From Accumulibacter sp. (GTDB taxonomy: Bacteria; Pseudomonadota; Gammaproteobacteria; Burkholderiales; Rhodocyclaceae): a stretch of DNA of 64,000 bases. Shown one piece after another: positions 9,515-19,008 of the stretch (position 1 is its first letter; every line of letters starts with the position of its first letter). The position numbers and the translations under genes were made by a program. Below the pieces are notes generated by a model that was given only the letters and a program-made list of their open reading frames with translations, was not told the origin of the DNA and did no database searches. Where the stretch lies: positions 33,309-97,308 of the forward strand of contig NZ_JAMTDX010000083.1 in the NCBI RefSeq assembly GCF_023806625.1, written 5' to 3'.

Positions 9515-9958
9515 TCAGCGATAAACGAGAACGGGGATCTTCGATGAAGACAGCACCTTGTAGGTCTCGCTGCCCAGGAACAGCGCCTTGACCCCGCTGC
9601 GCCCGTGGGAGGCCATGAAGATCAGATCGCAGCCAGCCTTGTTCGCCGCGTCAATGATCGCCTGGTACGGCGCGTCGCTGGTCGCCGTGCGACTGTCTGC
9701 CGGAACCCCCGCCTTCCGGCACAGGTCGAGGACGGAATCGAGTATCCGCTTCGCGTGCCGGTCGACGAGCCCGGCAAACCTTTCGGGTTTGGCCGGTCCC
9801 GAAGGCGCGCCATCGTCGTAGAAGCTTTCCGGGTAGGGTGGCTTGACATGGAAAGCGGTGATCCGCGCACCGGTGTCCCTGGCCAGGGCGACCGCGGCGC
9901 GCGCAGCTGCCATGGACAGCTCGGAGCCGTCGCTGGGAACCAGAATGTGTCTGTACAT
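9515..9958 (-). CDS. Universal stress protein, UspA family
   Basis: Single-domain cytoplasmic USP of 147 residues. It begins with the typical first strand MYRHILVPSDGS and ends with VLVYR. The ATP-binding loop follows the family pattern, with HG, nine residues, then GS (SHGRSGVKALFLGSE); the first Gly of the motif is Ala here. A GGAGG Shine-Dalgarno lies just upstream of the ATG at 9958; a TTG one codon earlier is less likely. Neighbours give no clue to the trigger. Confidence 0.85.
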   Translation of the reverse strand: MYRHILVPSDGSELSMAAARAAVALARDTGARITAFHVKPPYPESFYDDGAPSGPAKPERFAGLVDRHAKRILDSVLDLCRKAGVPADSRTATSDAPYQAIIDAANKAGCDLIFMASHGRSGVKALFLGSETYKVLSSSKIPVLVYR

Positions 9959-10245
9959 CAAGCCACCTCCGGGAATCGGACGCTCACTCGCCCACTTCAG
10001 CCTGACAGTCCATATTCACGCAAATCGGGTCGCCGATCAAGCTGCGGAGGACGTCCTGGGCGTCGCCCGGCCTGCTTTCTTTCCATTCCGACCAGGCGCT
10101 TCGGACGTTCCGGGCCAACCTGCCCTGGTGACCGAAACCGGGCTCGTAATTATGAATTTTCCAGGGAGGTGGCCCGCGTTCTGTAGTAGAATTTCTCACC
10201 GGCCGCGAGGCTTTCGCACGCTCGCCGAGCTCCCCAGGATCCGCG

Positions 10246-10797
10246 ATGCCGCTCCCACCGCCCACTGCTGAACGCACCCGTCTGCACGTCCGCAGCGTTC
10301 AGCTTGGCGGCTACCGGCGAAGCGACGGTCGCTATGACATCGAAGCTCGCCTGACCGACAGCAAGGATCACGATTACCATCTGTCCTCGGGCCTGCGGCG
10401 CCGGGGAGAAGCGGTTCACGACATGTGGGTGCGGGTGACGATCGACGGCCAGATGAACGTCGTTGACGCCGTGGCCTGTATCGACGCGATGCCTTACGCC
10501 GGCTATTGCGATCGGATCGCTCCGGACTATGCGCAGCTCGTCGGCCTGAATCTCTTCCACGGCTTCCGGACGGCCGTCAGGACTCTCTTTCGCAGCACGC
10601 GTGGATGCTCGCATCTCAGCGAACTGCTGATGTTCCTCCCGACCGCAGCGCTGCAGACCTTCGCCAGCGAAGTTCGCGACAACCAGGACACCGGGCACAA
10701 GCCCTATCAGCTCGACCGGTGCCACGCGCTGGACTCGCATTCGGAAGCGGTACGGCGCTACTACCCGCGCTGGTACCGCAGCCAGAAGCCTGGGTAG
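10246..10797 (+). CDS. DUF2889 domain protein
   Basis: A 183-residue protein matching DUF2889, a family common in beta/gammaproteobacteria with no assigned function. Family-like features: HVRSVQLGGYRRSDGRYDIEA at the N-terminus, the central MWVRVTIDG strand, the GCSHLSELL motif with a conserved Cys-x-His, and a C-terminal RYYPRWYR. No signal peptide. It lies 57 bases upstream of sucC and may share its transcript. A TAGAAT at 10187 could be the -10 of its promoter, but no -35 is evident. Confidence 0.75.
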   Translation: MPLPPPTAERTRLHVRSVQLGGYRRSDGRYDIEARLTDSKDHDYHLSSGLRRRGEAVHDMWVRVTIDGQMNVVDAVACIDAMPYAGYCDRIAPDYAQLVGLNLFHGFRTAVRTLFRSTRGCSHLSELLMFLPTAALQTFASEVRDNQDTGHKPYQLDRCHALDSHSEAVRRYYPRWYRSQKPG

Positions 10798-10854
10798 GCC
10801 CTCCTGCCCCAGGTCGATTACCTTTCGCAACCTCAACTCGAGCAAGGAAAACGC

Positions 10855-12015
10855 ATGAAAATTCACGAATATCAGGGCAAGGAACTGCTCAGGAAATTCG
10901 GCGTCGTCGTGCCGCGAGGCGTGTTCTGTCCAACCGTCGCCGACGCGGTGAAGGCAGCCGAAACCCTGGGTGGCAGCGTCTGGGTGGTCAAGGCCCAGAT
11001 CCACGCCGGTGGTCGTGGCAAGGGCGGCGGAGTGAAGGTGGCCAAGTCGCTCGATGAAGTGCGCAAGTATGCCGAACAGATTCTCGGCATGCAGCTGGTC
11101 ACGCACCAGACCGGGCCGGAAGGGCAAAAGGTCCGCCGGCTCCTCGTCGAAGAGGGCGCAGACATCCGGAAGGAGTACTATGTTGCGGCGCTGACCGATC
11201 GGGCGAGCCAGAAGGTGGCGATGATGGCTTCTTCGGAAGGCGGAATGGATATCGAAGAGGTCGCGCACAAGACTCCGGAAAAGATTCTCAAGGTGTTCAT
11301 CGACCCCGAGGAAGGGTTGACCGACGAGCAGGCGGCGCAGCTGGCCAACGGCATCGGCGTTCCCGCCGGATCGGTCGACCGGGCCATCGCGACCTTCAAG
11401 GGGCTATACCGGTGCTACATGGAGACCGATGCCTCGCTCGCCGAAATCAATCCGCTGATTCTTGAGGGCAATGGCAACATCAAGGCCCTCGACGCCAAGT
11501 TCAACTTCGATTCGAATGCCCTGTATCGCCAGCCCGAGATCGTGGCCTTCCGTGATCTGGACGAGGAAGACCCCGACGAGCTCGAGGCTTCGAAGCACGA
11601 CCTCTCGTACATCTCGCTCGACGGCAACATCGGCTGCCTGGTCAATGGGGCGGGTCTGGCCATGGCGACGATGGATACGATCAAGCTGTTCGGCGCCGAG
11701 CCGGCCAACTTTCTCGACGTTGGCGGCGGTGCGACGACCGAGAAGGTCACCGAAGCTTTCAAGATCATGCTCAAGAATCCCAAGGTCAAGGGCATTCTGG
11801 TCAACATTTTCGGCGGGATCATGCGCTGCGACACGATCGCTACCGGCGTCGTCGCGGCAGCCCGCGAGACGCATCTGTCCGTCCCGCTGGTCGTGCGCAT
11901 GAAGGGGACCAACGAGGATATCGGCAAGAAGATCCTCAGCGATTCGGGACTGCCGATCATCACTGCCGATTCAATGGCGGATGCCGCCACCAAGATCGTC
12001 GCTGCGGTCAGTTAA
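10855..12015 (+). CDS. sucC: Succinate-CoA ligase subunit beta
   Basis: ADP/GDP-forming succinyl-CoA synthetase beta subunit, 386 residues, full length. The N-terminal ATP-grasp fold starts with [17 protein letters not shown] and contains the nucleotide-binding stretch [17 protein letters not shown]. The C-terminal CoA-ligase domain carries [10 protein letters not shown] and [10 protein letters not shown]. It links the TCA cycle to substrate-level phosphorylation. sucD follows after 9 bases, making a classic two-gene operon. Confidence 0.96.
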   Translation: MKIHEYQGKELLRKFGVVVPRGVFCPTVADAVKAAETLGGSVWVVKAQIHAGGRGKGGGVKVAKSLDEVRKYAEQILGMQLVTHQTGPEGQKVRRLLVEEGADIRKEYYVAALTDRASQKVAMMASSEGGMDIEEVAHKTPEKILKVFIDPEEGLTDEQAAQLANGIGVPAGSVDRAIATFKGLYRCYMETDASLAEINPLILEGNGNIKALDAKFNFDSNALYRQPEIVAFRDLDEEDPDELEASKHDLSYISLDGNIGCLVNGAGLAMATMDTIKLFGAEPANFLDVGGGATTEKVTEAFKIMLKNPKVKGILVNIFGGIMRCDTIATGVVAAARETHLSVPLVVRMKGTNEDIGKKILSDSGLPIITADSMADAATKIVAAVS

Positions 12016-12024
12016 GGAGCCACC

Positions 12025-12918
12025 ATGTCGATTCTGATCAACAAAGACACCAAGATCATCACCCAGGGGATCACCGGCAAGACCGGCCAGTTCCATACCG
12101 AGAAATGCCTCGAGTACGCCAACGGCAGGAACTGCTTCGTCGCTGGGGTGAATCCGAAAAAGGCTGGGGAGAGCATCTTCGGCGTTCCGATCTTCGCGTC
12201 GGTCAAGGAAGCCGCAGCGACCACCGGAGCGACGGTCTCGGTCATCTATGTGCCGCCTCCGGGCGCCGCTGCGGCGATCTGGGAAGCCGTCGAAGCCGAC
12301 CTCGACCTGGTCATCTGCATCACCGAGGGAATCCCGGTTCGCGACATGCTGATCGTGCGCAACAAGATGAAGAAGCGCGAAGCAGCCGGCGGCAAGAAGA
12401 CTCTCCTGCTTGGGCCGAACTGCCCTGGCCTGATCACTCCCGAAGAGGTCAAGATCGGCATCATGCCGGGCCACATCCACCGCAAGGGGCGTATCGGCGT
12501 CGTCTCGCGTTCCGGTACGCTGACCTATGAGGCAGTGGGCCAGCTCACCGAAATCGGTCTCGGCCAGTCATCGGCGGTCGGCATCGGTGGCGACCCGATC
12601 AATGGACTCAAGCACATCGACATCATGCGCCTGTTCAACGACGATCCGGAAACTGATGCGGTGATCATGATTGGCGAGATCGGTGGCCCTGACGAGGCCG
12701 AGGCTGCCCTATGGTGCAAGGCGAACATGAAAAAGCCGATCGTCGGTTTCATCGCCGGTGTGACGGCTCCGGCCGGCAAGCGGATGGGCCATGCCGGGGC
12801 GCTGATTTCCGGTGGGGCCGACACGGCGGATGCCAAGCTGGCGATCATGGAGGAATGCGGCTTCAAGGTGACCCGTGATCCGTCGGAAATGGGCAAACTG
12901 ATCAAGGCGATGATCTAG
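12025..12918 (+). CDS. sucD: Succinate-CoA ligase subunit alpha
   Basis: Alpha subunit, 297 residues. The Rossmann CoA-binding domain starts with [20 protein letters not shown]. The phosphorylated active-site His is in [10 protein letters not shown] (about residue 256), and the ligase domain has [10 protein letters not shown]. With SucC it interconverts succinyl-CoA and succinate with ATP/GTP formation. AAGGAG upstream is a good ribosome-binding site. An intrinsic terminator follows about 30 bases after the stop. Confidence 0.96.
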   Translation: MSILINKDTKIITQGITGKTGQFHTEKCLEYANGRNCFVAGVNPKKAGESIFGVPIFASVKEAAATTGATVSVIYVPPPGAAAAIWEAVEADLDLVICITEGIPVRDMLIVRNKMKKREAAGGKKTLLLGPNCPGLITPEEVKIGIMPGHIHRKGRIGVVSRSGTLTYEAVGQLTEIGLGQSSAVGIGGDPINGLKHIDIMRLFNDDPETDAVIMIGEIGGPDEAEAALWCKANMKKPIVGFIAGVTAPAGKRMGHAGALISGGADTADAKLAIMEECGFKVTRDPSEMGKLIKAMI

Positions 12919-13236
12919 ACTGGTCGGTACTGCTGTGCACTCCCGGGAAGGGGAGGCCACGGCCTCCCCTTTTCGTCGCTGCCGGTTCGCCGTGATTTCC
13001 CGGTAGAATCTGCGTCCGTACGGGTGTCCGGAATGGTGTCTCGGCTTTGGAGGGGCTTGCCGGGGCGGGCCCGTGATCGGGCGACAGGCCTGTCGGCCAC
13101 GATCGCTGGCTTGTTCACCTGGCGCGGTCGGCGCGAGAGCGTCGGGTCGACCAGCGGGCTCACAGCATGTGGCCCCGTTCGGCAGGTCACTGTTCCTGAT
13201 TCCCGAGCTCCGCCGGACGGTCGAGATGAGGAAACG
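12919..13236. other. Intergenic region sucD-ornithine cyclodeaminase family gene
   Basis: Holds the sucCD terminator and a GC-rich leader. An open frame runs through 13024-13236 in phase with the downstream enzyme, but its residues do not resemble the family. A TAGAAT at 13004-13009 may be a -10 element; no clear -35 was seen. Confidence 0.5.
12946..12975 (+). terminator. Rho-independent terminator after sucCD
   Basis: AAGGGGAGGCC at 12948-12958 pairs with GGCCTCCCCTT at 12961-12971 and is followed by T residues. The near-perfect 11-bp stem ends the sucCD transcript. The apparent 2-base loop means the innermost pairs must open. Confidence 0.85.
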
Positions 13237-14196
13237 ATGTCACTGTTTCTGCGTGAAGAAGACGTTGCAAGGCTGCTGAGCATGCGTCTGGTCCTCGACG
13301 CGGTCGAGGAGGCACATCGGGCGCTCGCGCTCGGCCATGCCTGCGACGTGCCGCGCCAGCGTACGCGCCTGCCACAGACGACGTTGCACGTTTTGCAGGG
13401 GGCCTTGCCGCAGCTTGACGTGATCGGCTACAAGGCTTACACGAGCAATCGCTCCGGCGTCCGTTTCCTGGTACACCTGTACCGGGCGTCGACCGGTTCC
13501 CTGCGCGCGGTGATCGAGGCCGACCGACTCGGAATGATGCGCACCGGCGCTGCGTCGGGGGTTGCGACGCGCTGGCTGGCGAGGCCGGATGCGTCGGTAC
13601 TTGGCGTGTTTGGTGCCGGTTGGCAGGCCGAGGGACACATCGAGGCGATCGCTGCGGTGCGTCCTCTGCAGCGGGTCAAGGTTCATGCGCGCCGCGCCGG
13701 GCCGCTGGCGGCCTTCTGCAGGCGGATGTCCGAACGGCTGGCGATCGAGGTCAGTCCCGCATCCTCGCCTGAAGAAGTCGTCCGGGGTAGCGACATCGTG
13801 AGCACGATCACCTCGTCGGCTACTCCACTGTTCTCGGCGGACTGGCTGGCACCCGGTACGCACATCAACGCGGCGGGGTCGAATTCGCTAATCCGTCGGG
13901 AACTCGGCGAAGACGTCCTGAAGCGCTGCTCGCGAGTATTCGTCGACAGCGTCGAGACGGCCCTTCGCGAGGCGGGCGACTTGCTGCCCCTGCTCGAGAA
14001 GGGCCGTATTCAGGTACGGGAACTGGTCGAAATTGGCGACGTTTTGTGCGGCCGTCAGGCCGGAAGGCTCAACGCGGAGGAGATTACCCTGTTCGAGTCG
14101 CAGGGGATGGCCATTCAGGACCTGGCGGTCGCGGTGCGCGTCGAGGAGATGGCCCGTGAGCAGGGCATTGGCAGTGAATTGCCTTATGGGCTGTGA
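13237..14196 (+). CDS. Ornithine cyclodeaminase/mu-crystallin family NAD(P)-dependent enzyme
   Basis: A 319-residue member of the OCD/mu-crystallin family. The ATG at 13237 is chosen because SLFLREEDVARLL is the family's usual beginning and a GAGG lies upstream. The Rossmann dinucleotide motif is VLGVFGAGWQAEGH, and THINAAGSNS is the typical active-site region. Members act as ornithine cyclodeaminase, alanine dehydrogenase, or reductases of cyclic imino acids such as pyrroline-2-carboxylate. Sequence alone does not choose between them. No proline- or opine-degradation genes flank it. Confidence 0.82.
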   Translation: MSLFLREEDVARLLSMRLVLDAVEEAHRALALGHACDVPRQRTRLPQTTLHVLQGALPQLDVIGYKAYTSNRSGVRFLVHLYRASTGSLRAVIEADRLGMMRTGAASGVATRWLARPDASVLGVFGAGWQAEGHIEAIAAVRPLQRVKVHARRAGPLAAFCRRMSERLAIEVSPASSPEEVVRGSDIVSTITSSATPLFSADWLAPGTHINAAGSNSLIRRELGEDVLKRCSRVFVDSVETALREAGDLLPLLEKGRIQVRELVEIGDVLCGRQAGRLNAEEITLFESQGMAIQDLAVAVRVEEMAREQGIGSELPYGL

Positions 14197-14255
14197 TCTG
14201 GTTGCCAAGGTAAGTCGGTCTGAGCAGGTCGGCCGGTGAAGGGTGTGGACAGCGG

Positions 14256-15086
14256 GTGACGAACGGTCTTTCGGGAGCGCTGGAGATCGCGGTCCGGACC
14301 GACAGTGGTCTGGTACGGAGACAGAACGAAGACTCGGTCTTTGCCGATGCGCAGTGGGGTCTGGCGATCCTTGCCGATGGCATGGGCGGCTACAACGCAG
14401 GCGAAGTGGCCAGCAGCATGGCGACGGGTCTGCTGTCGAGCGGCCTCGAGGCGGCTTTCAGGAGAACCGCGGCGCACGAGATCGATCCCTGGAACGGGCA
14501 ACCGTTTGCCCGCCGCTGCCTCGCCGAACAGATTCGTGAGGTCAATTCGACGATCCATCGGGCTGCCGAGGCTCAGGCGAGTCTGGGGGGGATGGGCACG
14601 ACGCTCGTCGCGGTCGTCTTCTGCGACGACCATGTCGTCGTCGCGCATGTCGGCGATTCACGGCTGTATCGGCTTCGCGGCGAGAAACTCATCGCCATGA
14701 CCCGCGATCATTCGTATCTCCAGGAGCAGATCGACAATGGATTGATTTCCGCTGAGGAGGCGCGCCATTCGCTTGATCGCAACCTGGTGACCCGAGCCGT
14801 TGGCGTCGATGCCGATGTTGAAGCGGAAATCCACGTTTATCCGGTGCGCCCGGGGGACATCTATCTGCTGTGTTCGGACGGGCTTTACGATATGGTCGAT
14901 GAAGGGGAGATTCAGCACGCACTCGAGATGTGCGGAGCCAACCTCGAGCGGTCGGCGAGTCAGCTGATCCAGATGGCCAACGACAATGGCGGGGCGGATA
15001 ATGTCTCGGTGGTTGTCGTCAAGGTGTTGCGGGCGTTTCCTGCGGTCAGAGGGGCATGGTCCAGGCTCTGGTCGTGGATGGGTTGA
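14256..15086 (+). CDS. PP2C-family protein serine/threonine phosphatase
   Basis: Metal-dependent PP2C-type phosphatase of 276 residues with a GTG start. Conserved motifs: RRQNEDS near the N-terminus, the metal-binding ADGMGGYNAGE, GMGTTLVA, HVGDSRLYRLR, CSDGLYDMV, and GGADNVSVVVV near the C-terminus. All Asp ligands expected for two metals appear present, so it should be active. It would dephosphorylate Ser/Thr targets. The next gene, 14 bases on, encodes an FHA phosphothreonine reader, so the two probably share a pathway. No kinase gene lies in the window. Confidence 0.9.
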   Translation: MTNGLSGALEIAVRTDSGLVRRQNEDSVFADAQWGLAILADGMGGYNAGEVASSMATGLLSSGLEAAFRRTAAHEIDPWNGQPFARRCLAEQIREVNSTIHRAAEAQASLGGMGTTLVAVVFCDDHVVVAHVGDSRLYRLRGEKLIAMTRDHSYLQEQIDNGLISAEEARHSLDRNLVTRAVGVDADVEAEIHVYPVRPGDIYLLCSDGLYDMVDEGEIQHALEMCGANLERSASQLIQMANDNGGADNVSVVVVKVLRAFPAVRGAWSRLWSWMG

Positions 15087-15100
15087 GGAAGAGAAAGACG

Positions 15101-15757
15101 ATGGCAAAACTTGTACTGAGCATGGATGGTCTGGTTCTCAAGGAAATACCGCTGGTCAAGGAGCGGCTGAGCATCGGGCGCAAGGCGCACAACGATATCC
15201 AGATCGACAACATGGCGATCAGCGGCGAGCACGCCGTGGTGGTCACGATTCTCAACGATTCCTTCCTAGAAGACCTGAACAGCACCAACGGGACTCTGGT
15301 CAACGGCCAGCCGATCAGGAAGCACTTCCTCAAGGACGGCGATGTCATCGAGTTGGGCAAGTACAGAATGAAGTACATCACCGGTTCGAGCGAGAGTACC
15401 GACGATCTTTGGCAGACGACGTCGATCGGCTTCTCGGCGGGGGTCACAGGTCGTCCCGCGCCAGCGCAAGGCGGGCAGGCGGGCGGGACGACGTTGCCTG
15501 CAGCGACCATTCGACTGCTCAGTGGCGCCAATGCAGGTCACCAGTTGAAGCTGACCAAGACGCTGACGACGCTCGGCAAGCCCGGGCAGGTCGCCGTGAT
15601 CGCCCGGAAGCCACAGGGCTATTTCCTCACCCATGTCGAGGGAGGCGAGTTTCCGCTGCTCAATGGCCAGGCGGTCGATGTCCGCCCACGTCGTCTCGAG
15701 AACCACGACCTGATCGAGATTGCCGGCGTGAAAATGGAGTTCTTCTTCAACAACTGA
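15101..15757 (+). CDS. FHA domain protein
   Basis: A 218-residue cytoplasmic protein. Residues about 20-95 form an FHA domain with the canonical SIGRKAHNDIQID, AISGEHAVV and NSTNGTLVNG motifs, which bind phosphothreonine peptides. After a linker rich in Gly, Ala and Gln, the C-terminal ~85 residues (IRLLSGANAGHQLKLTKTLTTLG to the end) look like a second, degenerate FHA fold. The ATG at 15101 has GAGGAAGAG upstream. Downstream of and probably co-transcribed with the PP2C gene; a likely adaptor sensing the phosphorylation state that phosphatase controls. Confidence 0.88.
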   Translation: MAKLVLSMDGLVLKEIPLVKERLSIGRKAHNDIQIDNMAISGEHAVVVTILNDSFLEDLNSTNGTLVNGQPIRKHFLKDGDVIELGKYRMKYITGSSESTDDLWQTTSIGFSAGVTGRPAPAQGGQAGGTTLPAATIRLLSGANAGHQLKLTKTLTTLGKPGQVAVIARKPQGYFLTHVEGGEFPLLNGQAVDVRPRRLENHDLIEIAGVKMEFFFNN

Positions 15758-15854
15758 CGGCCCGTCCTTTCTCGACTCGCCGGGAGCAGAAGGTCCTCGA
15801 TGCTCCGGTGTCTGCGTAAAGGTCCAGGGAAAGTACGGTACGGCCGGAGCGACT

Positions 15855-16622
15855 ATGAGACTCAGGGTGCTGGGCTGCAGCGGCGGAATCGGCGGCCGGG
15901 ATTTGCGGACGACGTCGCTGCTCGTCGACGATGACATCCTGATCGATGCGGGCACGGGGGTCGCCGACCTCGTGCTCGCTGACCTGGCGCGCATCGACCA
16001 CATCTTCCTGACCCACGCGCACCTCGATCATCTCGCCGCGCTTCCGCTGCTGGTCGACTCGGTCAGCGATCTGCGCGATACGCCGATCACCCTCCACGCG
16101 ACGGCTGCGACACTGACGAGCATCGGCAAGCACATCTTCAACTGGGTGATCTGGCCGGATTTCACGGTGATTCCGAGCTTCGAGCGGCCAGCGATGCAGT
16201 ATCGGGAGGTCAGCGTCGGCCAGCCACTGCGCCTCGGTTCGAGGACGATCACCGCCCTTCCAGCCGAGCACACCGTGCCTGCGGTAGGCTATCAGCTCGA
16301 CTCGGGTGCAGCGAGCCTGGTTTTCACGGGGGATACGACGATCAATCCGGCGTTCTGGCCGATCGTCAATCGCATCGCCAACCTCCGATATCTGCTCATC
16401 GAAACGGCCTTCCCGAACCGTGGAAGGCGGCTTGCCGAGGTTTCCAGGCACCTGTGCCCGAGCATGCTGGCCGCCGAGCTGAAACAGTTGAAGGTCGATG
16501 CGGAAATCTACATCAGCCACCTGAAGCCAGGGCAGATCGAGCTGACGATGTCCGAAATCGAGAGTTGCGCGAGCAGGTATCGGCCAAAGATGCTGCGCCA
16601 CGGTCAGAGCTTCGATTTGTGA
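15855..16622 (+). CDS. Class-II 3',5'-cyclic-nucleotide phosphodiesterase-like metallo-beta-lactamase fold protein
   Basis: A 255-residue metallo-beta-lactamase fold protein. The metal motif is THAHLDH (residues about 54-60), with further ligands in LPAEHTVPAVG, FTGDTTIN and ISHLKPGQ. The HAHLDH form and overall layout fit class-II cyclic-nucleotide phosphodiesterases (CpdP/PDE1 type), which hydrolyse cAMP or cGMP. A different phosphoester substrate cannot be excluded. It lies between the FHA gene and a GAF-containing ATPase; its stop is four bases before that start, so the two are probably co-translated. Confidence 0.78.
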   Translation: MRLRVLGCSGGIGGRDLRTTSLLVDDDILIDAGTGVADLVLADLARIDHIFLTHAHLDHLAALPLLVDSVSDLRDTPITLHATAATLTSIGKHIFNWVIWPDFTVIPSFERPAMQYREVSVGQPLRLGSRTITALPAEHTVPAVGYQLDSGAASLVFTGDTTINPAFWPIVNRIANLRYLLIETAFPNRGRRLAEVSRHLCPSMLAAELKQLKVDAEIYISHLKPGQIELTMSEIESCASRYRPKMLRHGQSFDL

Positions 16623-16626
16623 GCCG

Positions 16627-19008
16627 GTGGCCAGCGTGATGGAAAGCATTTGGCCGATCGACAGCAACCTGGGCGACATGAGCCGGCGCCTCAGCTTCTT
16701 CAGAAACCTTCAACGAGTTACCAACAGGATTCACGCTGCAGACAACATCGACGAGATCGTCGTCGAGATGTCGGAGGACATCTGCGAGCTGTTTCACTGC
16801 GATCGCCTGACCATTTACCTGGTCAGTGACGACCGTCAGCATATCGTTTCCAAGCTCAAGACCGGGCTGACGTCGTACCGCGACATCCGGCTGCCGATTT
16901 CCGAGCAGAGCGTCGCTGGCCACGTGGCCATCTCCGGCAAGGTGATCAACATCCGGGATGTCTACGACGATCGTGAACTGGCCAGCTTCAGTCCGCGTCT
17001 CCGTTTCCTCAAGGACGTCGACCAGCGCACCGGTTATCGTTCGAAGCAGATGCTCGCTGCCCCGATCGTCAACGCCCAGACCGCTGAACTGACGGGGGTC
17101 GTACAGCTGATCAACAATCGCTCGGACACTCCTTTTCCGGCGCTTGCCGAGGAGGGCATCCAGGCGCTGGCGCAGACGCTGGCCGTGGCCTTCGCCCAGC
17201 GCCAGAAGGTTCCTCCGGTGCTCAAGACGAAGTACGATGCGCTGGTCAGTGGGGCGGTGATCTCGGCTGCCGAACTCGACCTGGCGCAACGGGCCGCGCG
17301 CCGCAAGGGCGCCGACATCGAGGACATCCTGGTCGGTGAATTCCAGGTGCCGCTGGCGTCCATCGGCAACGCGCTGTCCCGTTTCTTCGGCGTTCCCTAC
17401 GAACCGTTCCGGCCGGGTCGCGCACGGCCGATGGATCTTCTGAAGAACCTCAAGCGCGATTATGCTGAGGCGAATCACTGGCTGCCCGTCGAGGAATCTC
17501 CCGCGGGGGTCATCGTCGTGGCCATCGACCCCGAGCGGATCCGAAGCTCGCGCACGGCCCAGAACATCTTCCCGAAAAGCCGGATTGCCTTCCGGGTGAC
17601 CACGCGCCGCGAATTCGAGCAACTGGTCGCGCAATTCTTCGGCGCCGGTTCCGAACTCGACTCGATCGGCAACATGCTCTCCGTGCTCGACGAACACGAT
17701 TCGGGTGACGTGGCAGCGGGCAGCGGTGCCGAAGTGCTCAGTGCGGCGGCGGACAACGAACTCGTTCGCCTGGTCAACAAGATCATTGTCGATGCGTGCC
17801 AGTCGGGGGCTTCCGACATCCACATCGAACCGAGGCCCGGCGCCGAGAAGACGCTGATCCGCTTTCGTCGGGATGGGTCTCTGGCCCCGTACATCGAAGT
17901 CCCGGCGGCGTACCGCAACGCTTTGATCGCGCGACTCAAGATCATGGCCGACCTGGACATCTCGGAGAAGCGGCGGCCGCAGGACGGGAAGATTCGCTTC
18001 AGGCGATGGGGCCCTCTGGACATCGAGCTGCGCGTCGCGACGCTGCCGACGGCCGGCGGTCTCGAGGACGTCGTTTTGCGCATCCTCGCAGCCGGTGAGC
18101 CGATCCCGATCGACCAGCTCGGAGTGAGCGCGGTCAACCTCGAGCGGCTGAAGGCTCTGCTCAGCCGACCCTACGGCCTTTTCTTCGTCTGCGGTCCAAC
18201 GGGTTCGGGCAAAACGACGACCCTGCACTCAATCCTGAGTTACCTGAACCGGCCCGAGACAAAGATCTGGACCGCCGAGGATCCCGTCGAGATTACCCAG
18301 AAGGGCCTGCGGCAGGTGCAGGTCAACAAGAAGGCGGGCCTCGACTTTGCGACGGTCATGCGCGCCTTTCTGCGGGCCGACCCGGATGTGATCATGGTCG
18401 GCGAAATGCGCGACCGCGAGACGGTGTCGATTGGCATCGAGGCCTCGTTGACCGGCCACCTGGTTTTCGCCACGCTGCACACCAACAGCGCGCCTGAATC
18501 GATCAATCGCCTGCTCGACATGGGGATGGATCCCTTCAACTTTGCCGACGCGCTGCTCGGCATTCTCGCGCAGAGGCTGGCCAAGCGGCTATGCCCATCG
18601 TGCCGGCAGGCTTATCAGCCGGCTGCAGAGGAAATCCGGCTTCTTCTCGACGAGTACTGCGGCGAACTGAAGCAGACGACCGCCTGGCAGGCCGATCCCG
18701 CCGCTGCCAGTGAGCGCGTGCATGGCGAGTGGCTTGCCCAGTTCGCAAGGCAGGGTGTGTTCACCCTCCATCGCCCCCGGGGCTGCGAAGCGTGCGCTCA
18801 TACCGGCTACTCCGGGCGCGTCGGATTGCACGAATTGCTCGTCGGGAGCGACCTGCTCAAGCGCCAGATCCAGGAGCGCGCGCGAGCCTCAGACATCCTG
18901 GTCACTGCGCTGGGCGAGGGCATGCGCACGCTCAAGATGGACGGCATCGAAAAAGTCCTCTCCGGGATGACCGACCTCAAGCACGTGCGCGCCGTTTGCG
19001 TCAAGTAA
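16627..19008 (+). CDS. GAF domain-containing GspE/PilB-type secretion or pilus ATPase
   Basis: A 793-residue, three-part protein. Residues ~20-190 form a GAF sensor domain (INIRDVYDDREL, QMLAAPIVNAQTAELTGVVQLINN). Residues ~200-350 resemble the N-terminal domain of GspE/PilB ATPases. Residues ~370-790 are the motor: CGPTGSGKTTTL (Walker A, about residue 522), the Asp box after IWTAEDPVE, DVIMVGEMRDRET (Walker B), the His box TGHLVFATLHTN, and a zinc-binding pair CPSC...CEAC. It should power type II secretion or type IV pilus assembly. GAF at the N-terminus is not standard for these motors. The GTG at 16627 and an ATG at 16639 are both possible starts. No other pilus or secretion genes lie nearby. 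Confidence 0.85.
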   Translation: MASVMESIWPIDSNLGDMSRRLSFFRNLQRVTNRIHAADNIDEIVVEMSEDICELFHCDRLTIYLVSDDRQHIVSKLKTGLTSYRDIRLPISEQSVAGHVAISGKVINIRDVYDDRELASFSPRLRFLKDVDQRTGYRSKQMLAAPIVNAQTAELTGVVQLINNRSDTPFPALAEEGIQALAQTLAVAFAQRQKVPPVLKTKYDALVSGAVISAAELDLAQRAARRKGADIEDILVGEFQVPLASIGNALSRFFGVPYEPFRPGRARPMDLLKNLKRDYAEANHWLPVEESPAGVIVVAIDPERIRSSRTAQNIFPKSRIAFRVTTRREFEQLVAQFFGAGSELDSIGNMLSVLDEHDSGDVAAGSGAEVLSAAADNELVRLVNKIIVDACQSGASDIHIEPRPGAEKTLIRFRRDGSLAPYIEVPAAYRNALIARLKIMADLDISEKRRPQDGKIRFRRWGPLDIELRVATLPTAGGLEDVVLRILAAGEPIPIDQLGVSAVNLERLKALLSRPYGLFFVCGPTGSGKTTTLHSILSYLNRPETKIWTAEDPVEITQKGLRQVQVNKKAGLDFATVMRAFLRADPDVIMVGEMRDRETVSIGIEASLTGHLVFATLHTNSAPESINRLLDMGMDPFNFADALLGILAQRLAKRLCPSCRQAYQPAAEEIRLLLDEYCGELKQTTAWQADPAAASERVHGEWLAQFARQGVFTLHRPRGCEACAHTGYSGRVGLHELLVGSDLLKRQIQERARASDILVTALGEGMRTLKMDGIEKVLSGMTDLKHVRAVCVK

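Noticed and set aside
13024-13236. N-terminal extension of the ornithine-cyclodeaminase-family protein
   Set aside because: The residues are Arg/Gly-rich and unlike the family; the internal ATG has a ribosome-binding site and the correct family start.
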